A stretch of DNA of 6,588 nt. Source: Patescibacteria group bacterium. GTDB taxonomy: Bacteria; Patescibacteriota; Minisyncoccia; Phycocordibacterales; PALSA-1337. Position numbers and translations under genes: made by a program. This document shows positions 1 through 5,084 of this stretch, piece by piece; position 1 is the stretch's first letter, and each line of letters opens with the position of its first letter. The stretch spans positions 1 through 6,588 of the forward strand of contig JAGWNR010000038.1 in assembly GCA_028871265.1 (NCBI GenBank), given 5' to 3'. Under the pieces are notes generated by a model. It did no database searches. It was given only the letters and a program-made list of their open reading frames with translations, and was not told where the DNA came from.

Positions 1-1
1 C

Positions 2-949
2 GGCATCAAGGATCATGCCGACAAAGAGATTCATATTGGCGTGGTCGGTAAATATTTTAATACTGGTGATTTTATTTTGTCGGACGCTTATATTTCGGTA
101 CTTGAGGCCGTCAAGTTTTCGGCCTATGCAAACAAGATCAAGGCCGTGATACATACCATCAACGCCAGGGATTTTGAAAGGGAGGAGAATGGCGTGGGTT
201 CCGGCGGGGCTTCCGGAGGCCGAAGAGGCCGAGGAGCAGGAGCGACGCCAGCAGGCGTCGACTCCGATCCGCAGGAGCCCACGCCATTTTCCGACCTTAA
301 TCGTCTTGACGGCATCATTGTGCCGGGTGGCTTTGGGGCTAGCGGTATTGAGGGCAAATTGAACGTTATCAAATATGTTCGCGAAAATAATATTCCGTAT
401 TTTGGTTTGTGTTACGGCATGCAATTAATGACGGTGGAATATGCCCGGAACGTACTGGGACTGCATGGGGCTCATACTACGGAGATAGATCCCAAATCGC
501 CGCATCCGGTCATTGATGTCATGCCTGATCAAAAGGAAAAAATCGCCAAGGGTGATATGGGTGGCACCATGCGCCTGGGTTTGTATCCGGCACGGTTGGG
601 TAAGGACACGGTTGCTCAAGAAGCCTATTCGTACTTTGAAAATAAAAAGCTTCCCAAACCAACTACCGTAATCAAGGAACGTCATCGTCATCGTTATGAA
701 GTTAATTCGAAATATATCGAGCGTCTGGAAAAAGCCGGTCTTGTTTTTTCGGGTCGTTCGCCGGACGGTCGACTGATGGAGATCGCCGAATTACCACGCG
801 ATAAACACCCATTTTTCCTGGGCACGCAGTTCCACCCGGAATTTTTGGCCAGACCACTCCTGCCGCACCCGCTATTCACTGAATTTCTCAAAGCAGCCAA
901 GACGCGTAAAAAAGGTAGGGTAGTAATAGAAGAAAATACGAGCGCTTAA
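2..949 (+). CDS. pyrG: CTP synthase, C-terminal glutaminase part (5' end outside window)
   Basis: CTP synthase makes CTP from UTP, ATP and glutamine in the cytosol, the last step of pyrimidine nucleotide synthesis. Only the class I glutamine amidotransferase half is present. The frame is already open at base 2, so the start and the synthetase domain lie upstream; the GTG at 41 is internal. Visible motifs are VGKY (44-55), the oxyanion-loop PGGFG, the nucleophile elbow GLCYGMQ with the catalytic Cys codon at 410-412, MGGTMRLG, the family signature ERHRHRYEVN, and FHPE with the catalytic His (833-835) and Glu (839-841). The C terminus (HPLF..FLKAA) is complete and ends in TAA. The oddity is about 33 extra residues, rich in Gly, Arg, Ala and Pro, between INARDFE and LDGIIVPGG, where E. 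coli PyrG has only 9. This is the palindromic element at 184-292. All catalytic residues are kept, so the enzyme is probably active. Confidence 0.97.
   Translation, partial: GIKDHADKEIHIGVVGKYFNTGDFILSDAYISVLEAVKFSAYANKIKAVIHTINARDFEREENGVGSGGASGGRRGRGAGATPAGVDSDPQEPTPFSDLNRLDGIIVPGGFGASGIEGKLNVIKYVRENNIPYFGLCYGMQLMTVEYARNVLGLHGAHTTEIDPKSPHPVIDVMPDQKEKIAKGDMGGTMRLGLYPARLGKDTVAQEAYSYFENKKLPKPTTVIKERHRHRYEVNSKYIERLEKAGLVFSGRSPDGRLMEIAELPRDKHPFFLGTQFHPEFLARPLLPHPLFTEFLKAAKTRKKGRVVIEENTSA
184..292. repeat. GC-rich palindromic element inserted in frame in pyrG
   Basis: The ends are inverted repeats: 184-202 (ggagaatggcgtgggttcc) matches the reverse complement of 274-292 at 17 of 19 positions, and both differences would still pair as G-U in RNA. 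Inside is a second hairpin, cgacgcc/ggcgtcg (243-249 and 254-260, loop agca), extended by ggag/ctcc with one bulged A. A 7-bp direct repeat aggccga lies at 217-223 and 226-232. By my count the element is about 70% G+C, clearly above the flanking coding DNA. It adds about 36 codons without breaking the frame. This resembles in concept the Rickettsia palindromic elements (RPE) found inside protein genes, but I see no sequence relationship to them and no second copy in this window. Its identity as a mobile or dispersed repeat is inference; the palindromic structure is seen directly. Confidence 0.75.
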
Positions 950-956
950 ATAGCGC

Positions 957-976
957 AGGCATCTCGGTGCTTTTTT
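957..976 (+). terminator. Probable intrinsic terminator of pyrG
   Basis: Eight bases after the pyrG stop, aggcat and gtgctt can pair (two G-U pairs) around a CTCG tetraloop, followed by a run of T reaching 976. A second small hairpin (gcgct/agcgc, 942-956) overlaps the stop codon just upstream. The stem is short, so this may be a weak terminator backed up by the stronger one at 1017-1047. Confidence 0.45.
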
Positions 977-989
977 GATCAATTTGCAA

Positions 990-1009
990 ATATAACTAAT
1001 TAGTTATAT
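990..1009. repeat. Perfect 20-bp AT-rich palindrome
   Basis: Half-site atataactaa is followed directly by its exact reverse complement ttagttatat with no spacer. It lies between the two terminator hairpins of the convergent pyrG and Nudix genes, so it is not in a promoter position for either. It could be a protein-binding dyad or a cruciform-prone site. No function can be assigned from sequence. Confidence 0.6.
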
Positions 1010-1016
1010 ATGTAAA

Positions 1017-1047
1017 ACCGCGCGATTTTTCAATCGCGCGGTATTTT
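1017..1047. terminator. Bidirectional intrinsic terminator between convergent genes
   Basis: A perfect 11-bp GC-rich stem, accgcgcgatt (1017-1027) with aatcgcgcggt (1032-1042), has a 4-nt loop. It is followed on the + strand by a TTTT tract (1044-1047) and on the - strand by TTTT overlapping the stem base. It sits directly after the stop of the - strand Nudix gene (1050-1052) and about 70 bases after pyrG, so it can end transcription from both sides. Confidence 0.85.
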
Positions 1048-1049
1048 GA

Positions 1050-1727
1050 TTACTGCTCAATAAAATCAGGTTCAATTGGAACCCAACGAAAAACGGTTGT
1101 TTTATCATGTTCGCTGAGAACGTATTCGTCGTGATACAGACAAGGTTTGATGAAAACCCTGAATATTTCACGAGTATATATTACCTTGAATCTTTCTTCT
1201 TGGCGGTGATGGGGTAGACCCGGCCAGTATTCTGATTCCTCCGGTCCTTGTTCTCTGAATTCGATAAAACGCACGTCGTAATTTTCAGGGTTGGCAAAGC
1301 TTGGTTCCTTTTGACCCAGCTCTTCCTACAATCCTCGTCGTACGGTTGCTATACCATCCTCACCTTTTTTAGTCATGATTTTTTCACCAAATGTTCCGGA
1401 AAATGATCGTTTGTGCTCATGACCATTTCTGAATATCTGACCGACGTCACGAAGCTCGATCAGTTGACGATTTTTGATGAAACGGACATGACCGACGCTA
1501 ACCGGTATGACATGAGTATCGCTGGTGCCATCCCAAATAACCTCGCCAGTTTTGAGATACTCGACAAGTTTGCCGATGGATCTGGATTGTTTGTAAGTCC
1601 CCCAATGGTTAAAGGGGATACAGAGGTTTTTGAGGGCAGAAACGACTTGCTGCCGCAGAAAAAGGTTATCACTGTCAACATGGATTCGGCCAATGCAGGC
1701 CGCTCCATTAATGTATGCAGTCTGCAT
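1050..1727 (-). pseudogene. Nudix hydrolase gene interrupted by TAG inside the Nudix box
   Basis: Nudix hydrolases cleave nucleoside diphosphates linked to other groups, using a metal-binding helix with the consensus GX5EX7REUXEEXGU. Reading from ATG at 1727, 133 codons run to TAG (1326-1328). The same frame then stays open for 91 more codons to TAA at 1050. Across the break the protein reads GE (Glu123), seven residues, then R131-G132-L133-stop-E135-E136-L-G138. This is a Nudix box with the stop at the variable X position and Gly where the conserved Glu of 'REU' should be. The downstream part keeps EE.G, and FRWVPI near residue 213 resembles the usual Nudix C-terminal strand. The stretch HVIPVSVGHVRF before the box fits the first beta strands. 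Two box defects together suggest a decaying gene. A sequencing error, or stop readthrough (CAG>TAG is one change), is possible. Substrate unknown. It has a clear promoter and Shine-Dalgarno, and lies 87 bases downstream of the M23 gene on the same strand. Confidence 0.75.
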
Positions 1728-1734
1728 ATACGTG

Positions 1735-1740
1735 CTCCTT
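1735..1740 (-). promoter_or_regulatory. Shine-Dalgarno of the Nudix gene
   Basis: On the - strand AAGGAG lies 7 bases before the ATG at 1727 and fixes this start. It is the only convincing Shine-Dalgarno before a gene in this window; the other genes with visible starts lack one at normal spacing. Confidence 0.75.
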
Positions 1741-1777
1741 GTTAATTGTTTTGTTGTGAACGTTTTTAACTAACAGT

Positions 1778-1806
1778 TTTATATCATGTTTTGTTCTCTG
1801 AAACAA
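1778..1806 (-). promoter_or_regulatory. Promoter of the Nudix gene
   Basis: On the - strand TTGTTT (1806-1801) is followed by a 17-base spacer and TATAAA (1783-1778), with TGA directly before the -10 (extended -10). The predicted transcript start is near 1771, giving a leader of about 44 nt that includes the AAGGAG. The -35 lies just past the M23 stop, so the Nudix gene can be transcribed independently of M23. Confidence 0.6.
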
Positions 1807-1814
1807 GGCGCATT

Positions 1815-2756
1815 CTACTTTACGTTAAAAAGCTTGAAAAAAACTGCCGGGTCGATGGAAATACCATCGACGCGGATAGAAAGGTGCAAATGTGGCCCTT
1901 CGCTGTAGCCGGTTTCACCGGAATGACCTAGTAATTGACCTTGGCGCACCTCTTGACCGACATGAACACCGATATCATTTAAATGCATATACATCGAAAG
2001 AATGCCCGAGCCGTGGTCGACTACGACGGTGTTGCCGTAGACTTCATAATAAGTCGCTTGGCGAACGATGCCGTCATGGATGGAGAGGACGGGCGTGCCA
2101 GTGGCGGCATGGAAATCGATGCCTCTGTGTGTAATCTCTGCGGCGCCGCTCTCACGAACATAACCGTATGAATCGGTGATATGAACTTGACCTTTGCTAT
2201 CGCGTGGAATGGGAAAATTAAATGTACTGCTGGCCAAAATTTGTTTGGTGTTACTTTTTGCCAGTGACAGCTGGTAATTGTCGCTGGCGAGAACTGATAC
2301 AACCCGATGTTGGTTGGCGATACTGTTGCCGCCCAGCTGTGCCGGAATAGCCAGATTTTCATGAGGTTTTAATCGAGCAGTAATATTAAAGTTTTTTGAA
2401 ATTGTTAAACCATTTTTAAAATCGATTTGAACAATTGCTGTGCCGGTGGCTTGGTTTAGATCAATAGCATAGAGAGCGGCAGTGCCGTTGTGGAAAGGGA
2501 AGAAGTGGAGGGTGGCTGAATTTTTTGACGAGCGGGCGGTGACTTTGCCATCAATGATATTTTCGGTCGAGGTGGCGACGATGAACATGACGGGGTCGCC
2601 TTGGAGGATGGTTTTAGGTTCTATAACTAAGAGTGGTGTCGGTAGGTATTTCAAGGTGACGCCGCCAGTTAGACCAATGGCGGCCAGCACCGCCAAAACC
2701 ACCGCGTATTCCCACAGTCCCCAAGCCGACACGTTGTCTCTCCATGAACGCTTCAT
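1815..2756 (-). CDS. Membrane-anchored M23 family metallopeptidase (LytM/lysostaphin type)
   Basis: M23 peptidases are zinc endopeptidases that usually cut peptidoglycan cross-bridges or stems outside the membrane. The protein has 313 residues. Residues 1-13 are short and basic (MKRSWRD), and about 14-38 form one hydrophobic segment, a signal anchor. Residues 40-130 are strand-rich and resemble the Ig-like domain often placed before M23 domains. Residues 195-310 are the M23 domain: H210-x3-D214 (HRGID) and H291 of HLH (289-291) as zinc ligands, with H258 (MYMHL) and H289 as the likely catalytic pair. The GDxVxxGQxxGxxGxTG-like segment is present as VGQEVRQGQLLGHSGETGYSEGPHLH. All key residues are intact. 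It ends in TAG; the next in-frame stop is only 11 codons later. The start is supported by an extended -10 just 6 bases upstream and no Shine-Dalgarno, suggesting a leaderless mRNA. It diverges from tRNA-Gln. The cell-wall role is inferred from family. Confidence 0.93.
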   Translation of the reverse strand: MKRSWRDNVSAWGLWEYAVVLAVLAAIGLTGGVTLKYLPTPLLVIEPKTILQGDPVMFIVATSTENIIDGKVTARSSKNSATLHFFPFHNGTAALYAIDLNQATGTAIVQIDFKNGLTISKNFNITARLKPHENLAIPAQLGGNSIANQHRVVSVLASDNYQLSLAKSNTKQILASSTFNFPIPRDSKGQVHITDSYGYVRESGAAEITHRGIDFHAATGTPVLSIHDGIVRQATYYEVYGNTVVVDHGSGILSMYMHLNDIGVHVGQEVRQGQLLGHSGETGYSEGPHLHLSIRVDGISIDPAVFFKLFNVK

Positions 2757-2762
2757 GTGTAA

Positions 2763-2771
2763 AGTATAGCA
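2763..2771 (-). promoter_or_regulatory. Extended -10 promoter of the M23 gene (leaderless type)
   Basis: On the - strand TGC-TATACT ends 6 bases before the ATG at 2756. No -35 near consensus is seen at 16-18 bases, so the extended -10 probably compensates. A transcript start about 7 bases after the -10 would fall on the start codon, giving a leaderless mRNA. Confidence 0.55.
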
Positions 2772-2774
2772 TCA

Positions 2775-2789
2775 CTATGTCGGACATAG
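2775..2789. repeat. 15-bp inverted repeat in the M23/tRNA divergent promoter region
   Basis: ctatgtc and gacatag flank a single central G. It lies 6-20 bases upstream of the M23 -10 box, where a -35 would be, and 11 bases upstream of the tRNA -35 box. The position suits an operator for the M23 promoter, but no regulator can be named and chance is possible. Confidence 0.4.
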
Positions 2790-2799
2790 GTGTAAATGC

Positions 2800-2828
2800 T
2801 TGAAAAATCGGCCATTTTCGAGTATCGT
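2800..2828 (+). promoter_or_regulatory. Promoter of tRNA-Gln
   Basis: TTGAAA (2800-2805, 4 of 6 to consensus), a 17-base spacer and TATCGT (2823-2828, 4 of 6) lie 20 bases before the tRNA 5' end, an ideal distance for a short precursor leader. Confidence 0.5.
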
Positions 2829-2848
2829 ATGGATGTTCTGTATCACAT

Positions 2849-2919
2849 TGCCAGATCGTCTAATGGTAGGACAACGGACTCTGAATCCGTTTATCTTGGT
2901 TCGAATCCAAGTCTGGCAG
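2849..2919 (+). tRNA. tRNA-Gln, anticodon CUG
   Basis: A full cloverleaf folds. The acceptor stem is tgccaga (2849-2855) with tctggca (2912-2918). The D stem is gtct/ggac around loop aatggta. The anticodon stem is acgga/tccgt with loop ctctgaa, anticodon CTG at 2881-2883, reading CAG codons. The variable loop is ttat and the T arm is cttgg-ttcgaat-ccaag. The discriminator is G73 (2919). U1-A72, G2-C71 and G73 are known glutamine tRNA identity features and support the Gln call. The 3' CCA is not encoded (caa follows), so a CCA-adding enzyme is required. No clear terminator separates it from the gene starting 37 bases downstream, so co-transcription is possible. Confidence 0.96.
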
Positions 2920-2956
2920 CAATGAAATTTACCCCATAAAGTGGGAACATATAATA

Positions 2957-4372
2957 ATGAAAAGAAAATTATCAAACGTAACACTTCTCGGGATTGACTG
3001 TGTGAATGTCGAAAGACTTCAAGCCGCTATGGATGTCTCGATGAAAGATATAGAGTTTGGAGCAGTAAAGTTGTTAACCTCCTTGCCAACTACGGACACA
3101 CATCTGGTGCCTATACCTCACATCGGTTCAGTTGAAGAATATTCTAGGTTTATCATTGAAGATTTGTATAAATATGTCGATACCGAATTTGTGCTGGTCA
3201 TACAATACGATGGCTTTATCCTGAATCCGAAAAGTTGGTCCGATGAGTTTTTAAAATATGACTATATCGGTTCTCCATGGCTTGTCAGAGACTGGTCGGT
3301 CAAGAATTTCGCTTTTCCAAAGAATTCTGTGGGCAGCAAGATTGTAGGAAATGGAGGCTTTTCGATTAGAAGCAGGAAAATTTTGGATGTCGGAGCCCAG
3401 TTGGCTCGCGAAGGAAAGATTCCTAAAGTGCATCCCGAAGATGTAGCTATATGCGTCTGGCATCGAGATCTCTTCGAAAAAGAGGGGGTCAAGTTTGCAC
3501 CAGCAGAGCTTGCTGAAAAGTTTAGCTACGAAGGCGAAGAGTGGACATATGCGTGTCAGTTCGGTTTCCACGGATTATCTTGGACTAATCTCGATGACTG
3601 GATCACGGGGCACCCCGAGTATGACTTTATCGTGGACGAGTACAGAAAAGCTCGTAAAGACAGGTTCATTGGGCGCATGACGAGGGCTAGAGAAAAGATA
3701 TTGAACAACACGATTAATGTCTTCAAAGACAAAGCGATCGAGGCTCACACGTTCGGTTCTGTTGGTAGAGGCGATTCGGATGAGTTGAGTGATATTGATA
3801 TATGGTTTACGTATAAGGATTCTGACATAAAGGATGTTTTAGCGAAGCGAATGGAGTTGTACTCTGAGATAGGTGAGATTGTCCATCTATGCGAACCACC
3901 CCAAAATGCTCCAATCGATGGAGTGCATTCATTTGTGCTGTATAAAACCGAAGTCGGTCTTTTACAGGTTGATCTCTATCTGTGTCCACAATCGACCTCG
4001 TTTTTAACGAAAGATAGCAAGAAGATATTTAGTGAGATTGATTTACCGAGGATGGAACTCAGTCTCAATCCGAACAGAGTTCTATTTAATAAGGATTATC
4101 GTATCGATTTTGTCATCTTCATCGCGTTTATAGCTATAAAGAAACTTGCTAGAAATAAAAGTGATGCTCTTGGTGATCTGCTTAAGGAATACGGTTTTCT
4201 CTCAGAAAAATATGGTATTAAAGTCAATAATCTTGAAGCAAACGCCCAATCATTTGCCATATATTTCCAGATCTTATCAAATATAAAGAATGTTTCTAAC
4301 TCCAAGCAATTTAATGCGTTAGCTAAGATAGAAAAATTTGCAAGAACAGTTGAATATATTAAAGGTTTATAA
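2957..4372 (+). CDS. DUF5672 domain fused to a Pol-beta-type nucleotidyltransferase
   Basis: The protein has 471 residues and two domains. Residues 5-215 match the pattern of DUF5672, a glycosyltransferase-like domain of unknown reaction: NVTLLGIDCVN at the start, VIQYDGF (81-87) with an acidic motif where a DxD would act, YIGSPW (103-108), GNGGFSIRSRK (131-141), HPEDV (159-163) and GFHGL (203-207). Residues 240-345 hold a nucleotidyltransferase core: GSVGRG (267-272) followed by D279 and D281 (GS-x10-DxD), and a likely third metal ligand D339 in LLQVDLYL. The rest (380-471) is helical with no recognised motif. The ATG at 2957 is preferred because DUF5672 similarity begins immediately after it. 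There is no good Shine-Dalgarno, and TATAAT ends one base before the ATG. All key residues of both domains are present. It may modify a glycan or transfer a nucleotidyl group to a sugar, alcohol or protein; this is inference and the substrate is unknown. Confidence 0.88.
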   Translation: MKRKLSNVTLLGIDCVNVERLQAAMDVSMKDIEFGAVKLLTSLPTTDTHLVPIPHIGSVEEYSRFIIEDLYKYVDTEFVLVIQYDGFILNPKSWSDEFLKYDYIGSPWLVRDWSVKNFAFPKNSVGSKIVGNGGFSIRSRKILDVGAQLAREGKIPKVHPEDVAICVWHRDLFEKEGVKFAPAELAEKFSYEGEEWTYACQFGFHGLSWTNLDDWITGHPEYDFIVDEYRKARKDRFIGRMTRAREKILNNTINVFKDKAIEAHTFGSVGRGDSDELSDIDIWFTYKDSDIKDVLAKRMELYSEIGEIVHLCEPPQNAPIDGVHSFVLYKTEVGLLQVDLYLCPQSTSFLTKDSKKIFSEIDLPRMELSLNPNRVLFNKDYRIDFVIFIAFIAIKKLARNKSDALGDLLKEYGFLSEKYGIKVNNLEANAQSFAIYFQILSNIKNVSNSKQFNALAKIEKFARTVEYIKGL

Positions 4373-4387
4373 GATTTCTGTCATTTT

Positions 4388-4396
4388 TGATATACT
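4388..4396 (+). promoter_or_regulatory. Extended -10 promoter of the GrpB-family gene (leaderless type)
   Basis: TGA-TATACT ends 6 bases before the ATG at 4403. The -10 hexamer and the spacing are the same as at the M23 gene on the other strand. No Shine-Dalgarno is present between, so the mRNA is probably leaderless. Confidence 0.55.
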
Positions 4397-4402
4397 TTTA
4401 CT

Positions 4403-4876
4403 ATGAAAACCCGAATTGAAACAGTTATTGATCCGACAACAGAAATACTTCTTCTCCAAGAAAAAATGGTCGGTGAGGTTTCTGATCTACTGCCGATGTC
4501 TCATGTCGAGATTGTCGGTTCTATGGCCGTGCCAATGGCCGGAAGACCGGAGTTGGATATATTAGTGATAAGTGATGATATTGCGGCTGATTCAGATATT
4601 CTCTCTAAAAATGGATACAAACAAGGTCCCATCGTCAAGGAGACGTCTTTTTTAAAAAAGATGGTCGATAATGTCGAAGTCGCCGTGCAGATTATGTCTG
4701 CGGACAACAAGATGGTAGGTATACATAGGGAACTTATTAACAAGTTGCGTAACGATGAAGAGTTGAGAAAAAGATATGAGGAATTCAAGCGTACTTTGTC
4801 AGGGTTAAGTAGAGAAGAATACAAAAAACAGAAAAGCCAATGGTTGGAGGAAAATATATTTTCGATCGAGAAATAA
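4403..4876 (+). CDS. GrpB/UPF0157-family nucleotidyltransferase
   Basis: The protein has 157 residues, close to the family's usual size of about 160-190. GrpB/UPF0157 proteins belong to the Pol-beta nucleotidyltransferase superfamily; their reaction is mostly unknown. Residues 35-55 give the family signature: VEIVGSMAVP (usually HIGSTAVPG), then GRPELDILV (usually KPIIDILV), with D52 as the likely metal ligand. The middle strand VEVAVQIM (92-99) and the C-terminal part, with HRELINKLRNDEELRKRYEEFKR-like helices and YKKQKSQWLEE, match the family's RDYLRxxPxxxxxYxxLKxxL...YxxxKxxFxxE layout. It begins 30 bases after the DUF5672-nucleotidyltransferase gene on the same strand but has its own -10 box, so it may be both co-transcribed and independent. 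The signature is more divergent than usual (M for T/S, and no Gly after VP). It ends in TAA. Confidence 0.82.
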   Translation: MKTRIETVIDPTTEILLLQEKMVGEVSDLLPMSHVEIVGSMAVPMAGRPELDILVISDDIAADSDILSKNGYKQGPIVKETSFLKKMVDNVEVAVQIMSADNKMVGIHRELINKLRNDEELRKRYEEFKRTLSGLSREEYKKQKSQWLEENIFSIEK

Positions 4877-4901
4877 TTTCAACACGGACAATTTTGTTCG
4901 G

Positions 4902-5057
4902 TTAGTTCAATTTCTGAATAATCTTTTCTACGACTTGATCAGGACTTTGTCCATCGGTATCGATCGACTCTGCAATGGTAGTTGGATTATCTATATAAAA
5001 CTGGTGATTGGGCTCAAAATAGTTAGCCTAGTGAACCACAAAGCGACGGGGCCACAT
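4902..5057 (-). pseudogene. Degraded gene tail, possible P-loop nucleotide kinase C terminus
   Basis: On the - strand an open frame of 41 codons (5027-4905) encodes ANYFEPNHQFYIDNP, then TTIAESIDTDGQSPD and the helix QVVEKIIQKLN, then TAA (4902-4904). It is preceded in frame by TAG (5028-5030); the frame continues upstream through MWPRRFVVH from an ATG at 5057. The peptide looks like real protein rather than noise, with charge and hydrophobic spacing typical of a C-terminal helix and an IDTDGQSPDQVVEKI pattern reminiscent of the end of P-loop (deoxy)nucleoside or NMP kinases. That family call is a weak inference. No P-loop is present, and the upstream part would run into the PAP2 gene, so only a remnant remains. 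It fills most of the 215-base gap between the flanking + strand genes. Confidence 0.45.
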
Positions 5058-5079
5058 ATTTTGCCGGCGTTTTTGTGGT
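5035..5079. repeat. Long imperfect hairpin before the PAP2 gene
   Basis: accacaaa (5035-5042) pairs exactly with tttgtggt (5072-5079). With one bulge and one mismatch the stem continues inward through cg/cg (5044-5045 with 5068-5069) and cgg/ccg (5047-5049 with 5064-5066), leaving a loop of about 14 bases. The right arm ends at the first base of the PAP2 -10 box. No T tract follows on either strand, so it is not a typical terminator. It may be regulatory or the scar of a small mobile repeat. Confidence 0.45.
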
Positions 5080-5084
5080 AATAT
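5076..5084 (+). promoter_or_regulatory. Extended -10 promoter of the PAP2 gene (leaderless type)
   Basis: TGG-TAATAT ends 7 bases before the ATG at 5092, with no Shine-Dalgarno between. This is the third occurrence of a TGn -10 box placed 6-7 bases before an ATG in this window. The -10 hexamer itself is weaker than the other two. Confidence 0.4.

Noticed and set aside
957..976. Similarity of the ...cggtgctttttt terminator to the tail of a tracrRNA
   Set aside because: Only the generic terminator hairpin matches. There is no repeat array, anti-repeat or cas gene in the window.
1050..1274. Separate 74-codon gene starting at GTG 1274
   Set aside because: It has no ribosome binding site, is in the same frame as the upstream Nudix part and completes its box and C-terminal strand, so it is treated as the broken second half.
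1413..1745. Open frame of 110 codons on the + strand opposite the Nudix gene
   Set aside because: It has no Shine-Dalgarno or -10 support and no recognisable motifs. The opposite strand carries the promoter, AAGGAG and Nudix box, so this is a shadow.
1892..2362. Several 60-110 codon frames opposite or out of phase with the M23 gene
   Set aside because: They lack starts with signals and overlap a gene with a complete set of catalytic motifs; they are shadows.
2933..2945. ccca/tggg hairpin as a terminator after tRNA-Gln
   Set aside because: Four base pairs without a T tract are too weak to call.
4885..4900. Hairpin cggaca-attt-tgttcg just after the GrpB-family gene as a terminator
   Set aside because: The 6-bp stem contains a G-U pair and no T tract follows on either strand, so termination cannot be supported.
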